From assembly GCF_001550065.1 (NCBI RefSeq), contig NZ_LRUB01000020.1, positions 1-36,460 of the forward strand: a DNA stretch of 36,460 nt, read 5' to 3'. Numbering within the stretch: position 1 is the stretch's first letter; the number at the start of each line of letters is the position of its first letter. A program made the translations under genes and the position numbers. The notes below the pieces were generated by a model. That model had not been told where the DNA came from. It saw only the letters and a list, made by a program, of their open reading frames with translations, and made no database searches. Of the stretch, positions 25,611 to 34,699 are shown in pieces. This stretch comes from Kordiimonas lipolytica (GTDB lineage: Bacteria; Pseudomonadota; Alphaproteobacteria; Sphingomonadales; Kordiimonadaceae).

Positions 25611-25703
25611 CTGGCGAGATTGCGAACGTTAGAACACTGCGTCACGCTTGACGAATGTCTTCCGAAGTAAATCGGACAACTAATTAGTCAGGCGAGCAAG
25701 TGT

Positions 25704-27329
25704 ATGCGAATTGGTATTGATGTAGGTGGAACTAATACAGACGCGGTCTTGATGGATGGCAACAAGGTTGTCTCAAGCATTAAATCCCCTACGAGTGAAA
25801 ATGTTAGCAGTGGTATCGTGCAGTCCACTCGTGCCGTGTTGGATGCGGCGGGAATAGGTGTCGATCAGCTAGAGTCTGTGATGATCGGCACGACGCAATT
25901 CACCAACTCGTTTGTAGAGCGAAAAAATCTAACGCCGGTAGGCGTAGTGCGAGTTGGTTTGCCGGCTGCAGCTGGACTGCCCCCTCTGATGGATTGGCCA
26001 GGCGACCTGAAAGCCTGTCTCAAAGACCAAATCCATATGGTTCACGGCGGGCATCAATATGATGGTCGCGAGAATGTACCGCTCAATGAAAAGGAGCTGC
26101 TCTTAGCAATTCGTGACATGCGAGCAGCAAGGGTGCCCTCTGTTGCGGTTTCATCGGTCTTCTCTCCTGTGAATAGTGCGATGGAGTTGAGGGTTGAGGA
26201 GATCATCCTGAATGAAATGCCGGATGTGTCGCTGACCTTATCCCATCGAATAGGGAAGCTTGGATTAATTGAACGCGAAAACGCGGCGATCATGAACGCG
26301 AGCTTGGCAGTGTTTGCAAAGCGAGTTGTGACGTCATTTAGGCAAGCCCTTCAAGAGTTGAATGTCAAGGCTCCCTTCTTCATTAGTCAAAACGATGGCA
26401 CGTTGATGTCAGCCGAGATGGTTGAGCAATACCCAGTTCTTACCTTTGCTTCAGGCCCTACCAATAGTATGCGCGGCGCTGCATTTTTGACAGGTGTCGA
26501 AGATGCTCTCGTTGCTGACATCGGGGGGACCACAACAGACATCGGAATGTTGCGGAACGGTATGCCACGAGAGTCTTCGGTAATTGTTGATGTAGGAGGT
26601 GTGCGAACGAATTTTCGCATGCCTGACATCATTGCCTTGGGTGTCGGTGGGGGTAGTCGAGTTCGAGTTGGAGAGCAGGTTACCATAGGCCCTGACTCTG
26701 TAGCAAAGAACCTGCTCACCCAAGCCCGGGTTTTTGGTGGGGGCGTACTGACTGCGACAGACATAGCTGTTGCTGCGGGCTATGCCGATGTTGGCAACCG
26801 CGCAAATGTAGCAGATCTCAAGTCAGTCGACGTGGTCGCTTGCGTGGCGCGTATTCATGCTGCGGTTGCTGCCGGTGTTGAGAGAATGAAAACCAGTGCA
26901 GCTGAAGTGCCTTTGATCCTCGTTGGAGGTGGCGCGATATTGATTTCTCAAGACCTGCCTGGGGTATCGGAAGTAATCAAGCCCCAGCATGCGGACGTAG
27001 CAAATGCGATCGGAGCATCCATCGCCGAAGTGGGTGGCGAGGTCGACAAGGTGTTCTCCTATTCAAAAATAGGCAGGGAAGCAGCCTTAGCTAGTGCCAA
27101 GCACTCAGCTATTGAGGCGGCGATCGGTGCTGGCGCTGATCCGGCTCAGGTAAGGGTAATCGAATTGGACGAAATTCCGCTTGCTTATGTGCCAGGGGGT
27201 GCCGTTCGCATCCGGGTCAAGGCAACCGGCAAATTGGCAGAATTGGGGCGCCCAAGCTCAGAGGGGCCTAAAACTGTTTTGAATTCAGGGAAAACTAGGG
27301 AAACTGGAGGTAGTCATGAAAATGTATAA
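25704..27329 (+). CDS. Hydantoinase/oxoprolinase (HyuA-like) ASKHA ATPase
   Basis: 541 residues. An N-terminal Hydant_A_N phosphate-binding motif IGIDVGGTNTDAVLM starts the protein, and a second ASKHA phosphate loop DIGGTTTDIGML lies near residue 275, followed by LGVGGGSRVRVG. HyuA-family proteins use ATP to phosphorylate a cyclic amide such as 5-oxoproline or N-methylhydantoin and open the ring. No HyuB partner is present; a DUF917 gene is found instead four genes downstream, a pairing known from other genomes where the two may even be fused. The stop overlaps the start of the TonB receptor gene by 14 nt. The substrate cannot be deduced. Confidence 0.85.
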   Translation: MRIGIDVGGTNTDAVLMDGNKVVSSIKSPTSENVSSGIVQSTRAVLDAAGIGVDQLESVMIGTTQFTNSFVERKNLTPVGVVRVGLPAAAGLPPLMDWPGDLKACLKDQIHMVHGGHQYDGRENVPLNEKELLLAIRDMRAARVPSVAVSSVFSPVNSAMELRVEEIILNEMPDVSLTLSHRIGKLGLIERENAAIMNASLAVFAKRVVTSFRQALQELNVKAPFFISQNDGTLMSAEMVEQYPVLTFASGPTNSMRGAAFLTGVEDALVADIGGTTTDIGMLRNGMPRESSVIVDVGGVRTNFRMPDIIALGVGGGSRVRVGEQVTIGPDSVAKNLLTQARVFGGGVLTATDIAVAAGYADVGNRANVADLKSVDVVACVARIHAAVAAGVERMKTSAAEVPLILVGGGAILISQDLPGVSEVIKPQHADVANAIGASIAEVGGEVDKVFSYSKIGREAALASAKHSAIEAAIGAGADPAQVRVIELDEIPLAYVPGGAVRIRVKATGKLAELGRPSSEGPKTVLNSGKTRETGGSHENV

Positions 27330-29430
27330 TTCGAAACGAGCCATGATGCTCACACTTTTGGCGGGGAGTTCGCTTGTTTTGCCCTCCTTCGCTGCACTTT
27401 CTCAGCAATCTGGCGCGAACTCCGAAGCAAATACAGATGATTTAATGGTATTTGAGGAAATCGTAGTTACGAGCCGCAAGCGATCAGAAAAGCTTCAAGA
27501 TGTACCTGAAGCTATTACGGCTTTTACGGCGAGTACCATTGAAGCAGCAAAGATCGATACGTTGCGGGACTTCGTCGACCTCACGCCAAACCTGATTGTG
27601 CGCGAGACGTTCCGTTCGAATGAAACCTTTCTTACACTGCGAGGGCTTTCAAGTGCGCAAGGCGCATTGCCCCCAGTTAGCTTTGTTGTGGATGGAGTTC
27701 AGTTGGGCTCGAATGATTTTATCAACCAAGACCTGCTGGACGTGGCTCGAATTGAGGTCCTAAAAGGCCCTCAAGGTGCCCTATATGGTCAAGGCGCTAT
27801 CGCAGGTGCTGTGGTTGTAACAACAAAAGAGCCTGTAGATGAGTTCGAAGCATTTGCCAAAGCATCGTACGGCAATGGCGATAGCATGCGGGTTGCTGGA
27901 GGGGTCTCAGGGCCGTTGGTGAAGGGCTCGCTTTATGGCCGTGTATCTGGGTACTATCGCGACACCGATGGCCTGATCAAGAATGTCAATGGTGACAATA
28001 TTACCGCTTCAGATCAATGGTCTCTGAGAACTAGGCTTATGTACCAGTCTGAAAGGCTGGATGTGAGTTGGCGAGGTAGTGTGACCCAAGGCACGGGCTT
28101 TTGTTGTCATTTGGACCGACTGGCAAAGGACTCAAACGGGACTCCTATTGGCATTGATGACTTGGATGTGCCTGTGTCGACTTCAAACATTATCGGGACT
28201 TCTGAAGACAGGTTCTGGGATACTTCCTTGAAGGCAGACCTCGATCTTGGCTCGGTGACATTGACCTCCATTTCAGGCCTGGCACATGTAAAACAGTATG
28301 CTGTTGGTGACGCTGATTACTCGAGCGCGCCTGCAGTTATTCAGGACCTGGTATTTGCGACAGATGTTTTTAACCAAGAACTTCGGCTAACTTCAGCTGA
28401 TGATGCACGGCTTAAATGGATTGCTGGTGGTTTCTACCAAAATCGTGATGAAAATCAGGATATTTTTGTAGGTGCGGAAACCCAGGGGGCAGGCCTCGTA
28501 CCCGACACGATCCTGAACCTAGCGAATGAGATGGAGAGTGAATCCTGGGCTGTTTTTGGCCAGGCGAGCTACGACATCACGGATAAAATGACCTTCTTGG
28601 CAGCAATGCGATATGATCGTGATCATCAAAGTAGCGTTGACCAAAACAATTACGATGCGACGTTCAAGGAAGCAACCTTCAGTCAATGGCAACCTAAGTT
28701 GCAGCTTTCATATCAATTCACAGACGATATGCTGGCATATGCTACTTATTCCACGGGTTTCAGGACTGGTGGCTTCTCGCAGAATGTTCAATTCGATAAT
28801 GAGGTGACGAAGAACTATGAACTTGGCCTGAAGAGCACATTTTTAGATCGTCGGCTGACGATGAATGCCTCTGTGTTTCACATTGATTACACCGGCCAAC
28901 AATTCTCTTTCGTTATCTTTGACGGAAATGTCGCCCAGCGCGGCGTCGTGAATATTGATAGTACATCCATCAACGGAGCTGAACTGGAGGTGTTTGCCCG
29001 GCCGGTGAAAGGTCTGGAGATCAACCTCGGCCTCGGGGTGACAAGCTCGATTGTTCAAGAGGTTTCAGCCGTGGATGATGCGCTTGGTGACGTATCTGGT
29101 GCCGTCGGAAATCAGTCGCCGCTGGTACCGACATTTACCTATAATACTGGAATTACCTACACCCATCCGTTGACGGATAGCCTCGACCTGGTGGCGCGTG
29201 CTGATTATCGAAAAAGGGGTCAGTATTTCCACGATTTGAACAATCTGGTCCGCACAGGAACAAAAGATCTGATTGATGGACGGATAGCAATTGAAGCTGA
29301 GAGCTGGACCTTCTCTGTTTGGGGTAAGAACCTCACCAATGCACGATTTGCGACCCGCGTTAGTGAGTCAGCTTTGCGGACGCCAAACATGCCAAGAAGC
29401 TATGGCGTCGAGTTGAGCTACCGGTTCTAG
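27316..29430 (+). CDS. TonB-dependent outer-membrane receptor
   Basis: 704 residues. Signal peptide (about 1-29, cut near AALSQQ), TonB-box-like FEEIVVTSRKR, plug domain (about 50-165, with VLKGPQGALYGQGAIAGAV) and a 22-strand-type barrel. It ends in SYGVELSYRF with the terminal Phe required for barrel insertion. Such receptors take up siderophores, vitamins, sugars or peptides at the cost of proton motive force; this sphingomonad-like subfamily (DVPEAITAF plug start) often serves nutrients other than iron. The gene overlaps hyuA by 14 nt, so receptor and ring-opening enzyme are co-translated. It is the strongest clue that the substrate is larger than a porin allows. Confidence 0.9.
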   Translation: MKMYNSKRAMMLTLLAGSSLVLPSFAALSQQSGANSEANTDDLMVFEEIVVTSRKRSEKLQDVPEAITAFTASTIEAAKIDTLRDFVDLTPNLIVRETFRSNETFLTLRGLSSAQGALPPVSFVVDGVQLGSNDFINQDLLDVARIEVLKGPQGALYGQGAIAGAVVVTTKEPVDEFEAFAKASYGNGDSMRVAGGVSGPLVKGSLYGRVSGYYRDTDGLIKNVNGDNITASDQWSLRTRLMYQSERLDVSWRGSVTQGTGFCCHLDRLAKDSNGTPIGIDDLDVPVSTSNIIGTSEDRFWDTSLKADLDLGSVTLTSISGLAHVKQYAVGDADYSSAPAVIQDLVFATDVFNQELRLTSADDARLKWIAGGFYQNRDENQDIFVGAETQGAGLVPDTILNLANEMESESWAVFGQASYDITDKMTFLAAMRYDRDHQSSVDQNNYDATFKEATFSQWQPKLQLSYQFTDDMLAYATYSTGFRTGGFSQNVQFDNEVTKNYELGLKSTFLDRRLTMNASVFHIDYTGQQFSFVIFDGNVAQRGVVNIDSTSINGAELEVFARPVKGLEINLGLGVTSSIVQEVSAVDDALGDVSGAVGNQSPLVPTFTYNTGITYTHPLTDSLDLVARADYRKRGQYFHDLNNLVRTGTKDLIDGRIAIEAESWTFSVWGKNLTNARFATRVSESALRTPNMPRSYGVELSYRF

Positions 29431-29443
29431 TTGCCGGGGGCTT

Positions 29444-29474
29444 TGGGAGGAGTTGGCGCTCATTGCTCCTCCCA
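29444..29474 (+). promoter_or_regulatory. Intercistronic hairpin between receptor and permease genes
   Basis: TGGGAGGAG (29444-29452) and CTCCTCCCA (29466-29474) form a perfect 9-bp stem with a 13-nt loop, right after the TonB receptor stop codon. No T-run follows, so it is more likely an RNA-processing or stability element, or a weak attenuator, that sets the ratio of receptor to downstream genes. Confidence 0.5.
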
Positions 29475-29526
29475 GGCCACATTAATTAGTGAAAGCGCAA
29501 AAATTTACAAAGTAAGAGGATGCGTA

Positions 29527-30831
29527 ATGGAAATTGGCCAAGACTATGAAAGGGCAAGAGTCCCTGGAGGCGCGACGGTCAGTGGATGGCACATTGCGTT
29601 TGTTAAGATCGGCGTCATCGTGGCACTTCCGGCATTCATCTCAGGGGCAGAAATCGGAGCCTCGCTAGGTTTGCAGAAGGGTAGTCTTGCAATTCTTTTT
29701 GGGGCGCTAATTTTGGCAACTCTCGGTGCTGCAACAGCTACTGTTGCAGGAAAGACCAGATTGTCTGCATCTCTTATCGTTGAAACATGTTTTGGGGCAT
29801 TTGGTGCGCGGTTTGTGAACTTGATCATAGCGTCAACTTTACTTGGGTGGTTCGGCGTTACCGTTGCTTTTTTTGGTTCGTCATTGGCAGCACTCGTTGG
29901 TTCTACGACAGGACATACCTTCCCTACATGGATTTTTGTTGTTGTTGGCGGGATGTTAATGATTTCTACTACCGTATTTGGCTTTAGCGGGCTACGGCGT
30001 TTGGCCGATATAGTAGTGCCATTACTGTTGGTGGTGATGGTTTGGTCAGCTTATAAGGTTAGCGGTATTGAACAGTTGCCTGATGCAGGCCATCCGTCGG
30101 ATGTGAGCTTAACCCTTGGACTAGCTGTTTCCGCTGTAGTAGGCGGGATGGTCGTCGGTACCACCATTTTTCCTGATTTGGCGAGGTTCGCTCACAGTTC
30201 GGGTCAAGGACGATTTGCTTCTTTTCTGTGTTATGGGGCGGCAGTGCCCGTTGTCCTGATACTGTCTGCATATGCCAGCATCAAAACTGGTGAGACAGAT
30301 CTCGTACAAATCATGTTTGTTACGGGACAAGGCTTTTTAGCATTGTTTACGCTCGTCTTTGCGGCGTGGACAACTAACGCAGGCAACCTCTATTCGTCAT
30401 CGCTCATTTTTTCGATGCTTTTAGAAAAGGTGCCTTTTTGGCTGTGTTCGCTGGGAGCGGGCTTGGTTGGGGTTTTGATCGCGCTTCTTGGTGTTGCTGA
30501 TCAGTTCATTCCTTTACTGCTTTTTTTCGGCGCAGCAATTCCACCAATCGCAGGTGTTTATCTGGCCGATTTCTTTTTCGGCTCACGCGAGAAGTATTTT
30601 CTCAAAACGGTGGGCGCTTATCGGCCTGTTAACTGGTCTGCCATGCTGGCCTGGGCGTCAGGATTTGGCCTGGGCTTGTGTACGACGAATGGCCTTTTTG
30701 TGCTTTCGTCTGTACCTGCCTGTGACGCAGTAACTGCAGGTTTCTTGTCCTATCTCTTTTTCGAAAAAATTGCGGGTTGGGGAAGAGGCAATGTTGCATC
30801 TAATTCTAAGAACAAGTTTGAGGTGAAATGA
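29527..30831 (+). CDS. NCS1-family permease (cytosine permease/CodB-like)
   Basis: 434-residue inner-membrane transporter with about 12 hydrophobic helices. NCS1 members import nucleobases, hydantoins, allantoin or related compounds with H+ or Na+. The early ISGAEIGASLGLQKGS segment is typical of the family's helix 1, and GTTIFPDLARFA of helix 6. The start is ATG 29527, preceded by an AAGAGGA RBS; the longer frame from TTG 29431 overlaps the hairpin and has no RBS. The stop overlaps the racemase start (ATGA). It is the inner-membrane step after the TonB receptor. The benzyl-hydantoin carrier Mhp1 belongs to this family, which fits a hydantoin-like ligand. Confidence 0.85.
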   Translation: MEIGQDYERARVPGGATVSGWHIAFVKIGVIVALPAFISGAEIGASLGLQKGSLAILFGALILATLGAATATVAGKTRLSASLIVETCFGAFGARFVNLIIASTLLGWFGVTVAFFGSSLAALVGSTTGHTFPTWIFVVVGGMLMISTTVFGFSGLRRLADIVVPLLLVVMVWSAYKVSGIEQLPDAGHPSDVSLTLGLAVSAVVGGMVVGTTIFPDLARFAHSSGQGRFASFLCYGAAVPVVLILSAYASIKTGETDLVQIMFVTGQGFLALFTLVFAAWTTNAGNLYSSSLIFSMLLEKVPFWLCSLGAGLVGVLIALLGVADQFIPLLLFFGAAIPPIAGVYLADFFFGSREKYFLKTVGAYRPVNWSAMLAWASGFGLGLCTTNGLFVLSSVPACDAVTAGFLSYLFFEKIAGWGRGNVASNSKNKFEVK

Positions 30832-31553
30832 TGACACATATCAGGGTGATCACGGCTCATGTGTCTCCGCGATCGAACAAAGAATGCGAGTATGAGGATT
30901 TGTGTAAAGAAGGGCATAAAGTGACATGCTCTCAGATACAAGACGGACCTCCCTGTATTGAAGGAGAGCTGCACAGTGCTCTCGCCGTGCCAGGTATTGT
31001 CAGGGAGTGTCTTGCGGCAGAAAGGGATGGGGTTGACGCAATTGTCATCGATTGTGTGGGTGATCCAGGCCTCGTTGCGGCAAGAGAAGCAGTGCGTATT
31101 CCTGTTATTGGACCAGGAGAGGCGTCAGTACACCTTGCAAGTATGCTCGCAAGAAAGTTTTCTGTTCTAGCACCGTCTCCAAATGTTGTGCCTCTCATCG
31201 AAGAGAAATGTAGGCTTTATGGATTGGAAAACCGGCTCGCTAGTGCAGTCGCTATTGATGCGACGGTTTCCGATGTGGTCTCAGGAAGCCATGAGGGACT
31301 CCTGAATCAGTTGGTTACCGTTGGGGCAAACTGCGTGGAGGAGCATGGGGCCGGTGCCTTGATTATTGGCTGCACAGGATTTGTTGGGTATGCGCCGCAG
31401 ATCGCTGACAGGCTTTTGTCTCGCAAGTTAGATGTGCCGGTTATCAGCCCTCTCAGAACAGCGCTTCGCTTTGCGCAGTGCATCTCAAGCCTTGGTCTGA
31501 GACATAGCCCCAAATCATACCCATTTGCGTCAATGATCGTATCTGGACTGTGA
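30828..31553 (+). CDS. Asp/Glu/hydantoin racemase family protein
   Basis: 241 residues; Cys76 (VIDCVGDPG) and Cys182 (IIGCTGFVG) are the paired catalytic cysteines of cofactor-independent racemases, close in pattern to hydantoin racemase HyuE. It would invert the chiral centre of the imported substrate or of the amino acid released from it. The ATG overlaps the permease stop, and the DUF917 gene follows 31 nt later with its own GGAGAGG site, all in one operon. Compared with the paralogue at 1295-2095 it is shorter and has a different N-terminus. Confidence 0.83.
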   Translation: MMTHIRVITAHVSPRSNKECEYEDLCKEGHKVTCSQIQDGPPCIEGELHSALAVPGIVRECLAAERDGVDAIVIDCVGDPGLVAAREAVRIPVIGPGEASVHLASMLARKFSVLAPSPNVVPLIEEKCRLYGLENRLASAVAIDATVSDVVSGSHEGLLNQLVTVGANCVEEHGAGALIIGCTGFVGYAPQIADRLLSRKLDVPVISPLRTALRFAQCISSLGLRHSPKSYPFASMIVSGL

Positions 31554-31584
31554 CCATTTTACTTTGATAGGAGAGGCCCCGCGT

Positions 31585-32712
31585 ATGTCGATCGGGATTG
31601 ATGAATTAGAAGATTTAGCTGTAGGCGCTGCGTTTCTTGGTACCGGTGGTGGAGGAGACCCTTATATCGGCCGCCTAATAGCTACCAAGGCAATCCAGGA
31701 TTGCGGTGAGCCAACAGTATTGGATCTAGATCAGGTCAAGGATGACGATTTTGTGGTTACCGTGGCTGGCTACGGAGCCCCAACGGTGCAAATCGAAAAG
31801 CTGATCGGCGAGGGAGAGCTGGAAAAGGCCTTGGCCAAACTTGAACAGCACCTGAAAAAGAAGGTGACAGCTATTATCCCCGCCGAAATTGGCGGCAGCA
31901 ATTCACTCGTACCAATTGCCCTGGCGTCTAGGTGTAAATTGCCTGTTATCAATGCAGACGGTATGGGACGAGCTTTTCCAGAGCTGCCAATGAACGTATT
32001 CAGCTTTAATGGAATTTCAGCCTCTCCCATGATTGTGACAGATGAGCATTGCAATACTGCGATTGTTGAGACTGCGTCGGATCGTACTGCTGAGAAGATT
32101 ACGAGAGCAATTGCTATTGAACTTGGGTTGCGAGTGTTCATCGGCTGTTATCCAATGACAGGTCGAATGGTTAGAGAGTGTGCGATTGAGGGCACTTTGT
32201 CTCAGGCTATTGCAATAGGTCGTTCTATTCGCCAGAGGCCCCCCGGTTCCTGCGCTATTGAATCATTGATGCACTGTCTCAGTACAATTTATCCTGATCG
32301 AGAAAGCAGGGTCTTGTTTACGGGTAAAATTGTAGACGTTCAAAGAGATACCGCGGATGGATTTTCAAAAGGTAGTTTTCGAATTGAGGCATTTGGATCA
32401 GGGCAAAGCGCAGAGTTGATTTTTCAGAACGAATTTCTACGGGTTTGTGTCGAAGATAAATTGGTTGCTGTCGTGCCGGATCTTATCTGTGTAGTTGATG
32501 AAGAGACTGCAAGTCCTATTACTACGGGGGCTTTACGTTATGGACAACGCGTAAAGGTCATCGGCATTGAAGCACCTCCTCAATTGTGTAGTGAGCAAGC
32601 ATTGACCTATGTCGGGCCTGAGTGTTTTGGGATGGATTTCCCTTATAAATCGATTGCGACACTTGAAGCAGAGGCAGCTGACAAGGCCCCAAAATCAGCC
32701 ACTGCTGTCTAG
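31585..32712 (+). CDS. DUF917 family protein (S-methyl-thiohydantoin desulfurase-like)
   Basis: 375 residues of the former DUF917 family, now named after S-methyl-thiohydantoin desulfurase of bacterial ergothioneine breakdown, a metal-dependent hydrolase. Family motifs are visible: LGTGGGGDPYIGR near residue 20, the PAEIGGSNS block near 100, the long conserved NADGMGRAFPELPM segment near 130, and a C-terminal beta domain. The start is ATG 31585 with GGAGAGG 8 nt upstream; TTG 31564 overlaps that site. It is followed by the S9 peptidase gene after 3 nt. Because HyuA and DUF917 proteins often occur together, I infer that it works on the ring-opened or thiohydantoin-like intermediate. The ergothioneine route itself is not shown, since no ergothionase is present. 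Confidence 0.82.
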   Translation: MSIGIDELEDLAVGAAFLGTGGGGDPYIGRLIATKAIQDCGEPTVLDLDQVKDDDFVVTVAGYGAPTVQIEKLIGEGELEKALAKLEQHLKKKVTAIIPAEIGGSNSLVPIALASRCKLPVINADGMGRAFPELPMNVFSFNGISASPMIVTDEHCNTAIVETASDRTAEKITRAIAIELGLRVFIGCYPMTGRMVRECAIEGTLSQAIAIGRSIRQRPPGSCAIESLMHCLSTIYPDRESRVLFTGKIVDVQRDTADGFSKGSFRIEAFGSGQSAELIFQNEFLRVCVEDKLVAVVPDLICVVDEETASPITTGALRYGQRVKVIGIEAPPQLCSEQALTYVGPECFGMDFPYKSIATLEAEAADKAPKSATAV

Positions 32713-32715
32713 GGG

Positions 32716-34545
32716 ATGAAGATGCAAGCGCTTCTTGGCCCAGAAATAGTTGACTTTGATGTACTGGATGACCGTCTTGTCTGGTTAGAACGCAGGCCGG
32801 CGCGAGACGGATTGCAGGTTCTCGTAGAATGGCGAGACGGCACTGCGATAGACTTGGATGTTCCCGGCGGAGTAAAAGATACCGTGCGAGGCTATGGTAG
32901 CGGCTCCTTTTGCTTGTCTCCGGAGGGTGTTTACGCAGTCTGTCAAAAGAGCGGCTCGTTACTTTATTTGACGACCACAAACAAGGTCGAGGTGAGGGCC
33001 GACATTCCAGGAACAAAAATTGGCGGGCTTGTTTATCACCCGTATTTGGGGCGGCTATTCTTTCTTGGGGAAACGGCCGATGGGGAAAATTGTAGTACAG
33101 GGATCTACAGCTATGACCCAATATCCGGACAGTGTAACTGTTTGTGGAAAATTTCTGGCTTCATTGCTCAGCTAGCACCATCAAAAAATAGTGCTTCATT
33201 AGCCTGGATAGCCTGGCCCGAGACTGGAATGCCGCACGATGCTACCAGTCTTTGGGTGGGGGATTTTTTGTCGGAAATGGACTTCAACGTTACCGAACTG
33301 CTCCCCGCCGTTGAGGGGCGCAGTATATGCCAGCCCTACTGGAACAACGGTGATTCTCTTTGGTACCTCAATGATGCTTCAGGATTTTGGGCACTTGAGG
33401 AATATTCCGACGGTAAAACTATTCCAGTGGCGCAGTTAGCGACGGATATGGGGTTTCTTTCATCCAACATGCTTGAAAGAACGTTTACACAGGTCAGCGA
33501 TGGTCGATTATTCTGCGCCGTATCCGAGATGGCCGAGTGGCATCTATCTGCTTGGTTGCCAGTGGGCGGGTCAAATAAAGCTGCATCTATTGACACTAAC
33601 AATGCAGCGTTTGTCAGCATCAGAAAGATCAAAGCCTACCAGGGTGGAATAGCCCTTCTCGCTGGCAGTAGGGATCGTCCGATAAGTGTCTGGAGCTTGC
33701 AAAGGGACGCCGACCTTGTCCGGCTGTCGGCAGATACTCAACCAGATGCACAACTGCCTGTAGCTGAGTTTAGGAATATCATTTTTGAGGTTGAGCCGGG
33801 ACTCAAAGGCAATGCCTTCTATTACGAAACGTCAAAGACCGGAAAAGCAAATGCTCGAAACCAACTACCACTTGTCGTAAACGTTCATGGTGGCCCGAAA
33901 GCTATGGCTACGGCCGATTACAGTGCTACCAAGGCATTCTGGCTGGAGCAAGGCTATTGTTTTTTGGACGTCAACTATCGCGGAAGCTTGGGATTAGGGC
34001 GAAGGTTTAGGCAAGCAATCAACGGCAAGTGGGGGATTGCTGATGTTCAGGACGTATGTGCCTGTGTCCAAGAAATAGTGTCAAAATGTCATATCGATCC
34101 CAAGAGAATTGTGGTGAGGGGGGCAAGTGCGGGTGGTTTGACGGTTGTCCTATTGCTTGCCCAATCAAGCTTGTTCGCCGCAGGGAGTTCTCACTATGGG
34201 GTCCTTGACCTTTTGTCGCTTGCTAAAACAACCCATAGCTATGAAAAGCATTACTTGGAATCGCTTGTTGGCTGTACAGATCAAGATGAGAGTGTCTACC
34301 GAGACCGGTCCCCGACAACCTATGCTGCGGCGCTTAAGGCCCCCCTGCTGTTGTTGCAAGGCCTTAAGGACCAAATCGTACCCCCGAGCCAAGCCTATCT
34401 ATTGAGTGACCTGTTGGCCAAACACAATATGCCATATCAATTGATAGAGTTTGAGAATGACGGGCATGGCTGGGCAACACGCGAGGCAACTTTGAAGGCG
34501 CTGGAAGCAGAAAGTTGTTTTTATGAAAAAATTCTTGGTTTCTGA
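32716..34545 (+). CDS. S9 prolyl-oligopeptidase-family serine peptidase
   Basis: 609 residues. A beta-propeller-like N-terminal part (about 1-380) is followed by an alpha/beta-hydrolase domain with oxyanion segment NVHGGP. The triad is Ser471 (GASAGG), Asp552 (LKDQIVP) and His584 (DGHGW). Members cleave short peptides, often after proline or as acylaminoacyl or dipeptidyl peptidases, because the propeller admits only small substrates. There is no signal peptide, so it acts in the cytoplasm. It starts 3 nt after the DUF917 stop and is the last metabolic gene of the operon. It suggests that the imported compound is a peptide or an acylated amino acid. Confidence 0.88.
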   Translation: MKMQALLGPEIVDFDVLDDRLVWLERRPARDGLQVLVEWRDGTAIDLDVPGGVKDTVRGYGSGSFCLSPEGVYAVCQKSGSLLYLTTTNKVEVRADIPGTKIGGLVYHPYLGRLFFLGETADGENCSTGIYSYDPISGQCNCLWKISGFIAQLAPSKNSASLAWIAWPETGMPHDATSLWVGDFLSEMDFNVTELLPAVEGRSICQPYWNNGDSLWYLNDASGFWALEEYSDGKTIPVAQLATDMGFLSSNMLERTFTQVSDGRLFCAVSEMAEWHLSAWLPVGGSNKAASIDTNNAAFVSIRKIKAYQGGIALLAGSRDRPISVWSLQRDADLVRLSADTQPDAQLPVAEFRNIIFEVEPGLKGNAFYYETSKTGKANARNQLPLVVNVHGGPKAMATADYSATKAFWLEQGYCFLDVNYRGSLGLGRRFRQAINGKWGIADVQDVCACVQEIVSKCHIDPKRIVVRGASAGGLTVVLLLAQSSLFAAGSSHYGVLDLLSLAKTTHSYEKHYLESLVGCTDQDESVYRDRSPTTYAAALKAPLLLLQGLKDQIVPPSQAYLLSDLLAKHNMPYQLIEFENDGHGWATREATLKALEAESCFYEKILGF

Positions 34546-34698
34546 TCTGCTGGTTGCCTTCTCTAGTGGTTTGTATTTCGAGCAATTCTCTGTTGTCGCG
34601 GAGGCCGTTGCCGCGGGTCTTGGTGTGGTGCGACGGGAATGGTTGTTGCAAGAAGCTTCTTTTCGTCGCAGTGCGCAAAGGCTCAGGTCTTGCTGAAG
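34523..34698 (+). pseudogene. Possible remnant of a LysR-type regulator C-terminus
   Basis: The plus frame from ATG 34523 contains LYFEQFSVVAEAVAAGLGVV, which resembles the FE...AV.AGLGVA segment near the end of LysR effector domains. The frame then loses that character and stops at 34698. It overlaps the end of the S9 gene and has no HTH part. I read it as a decayed regulator tail of about 25 recognisable residues. Confidence is limited by the short match. Confidence 0.35.
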
Positions 34699-34699
34699 G

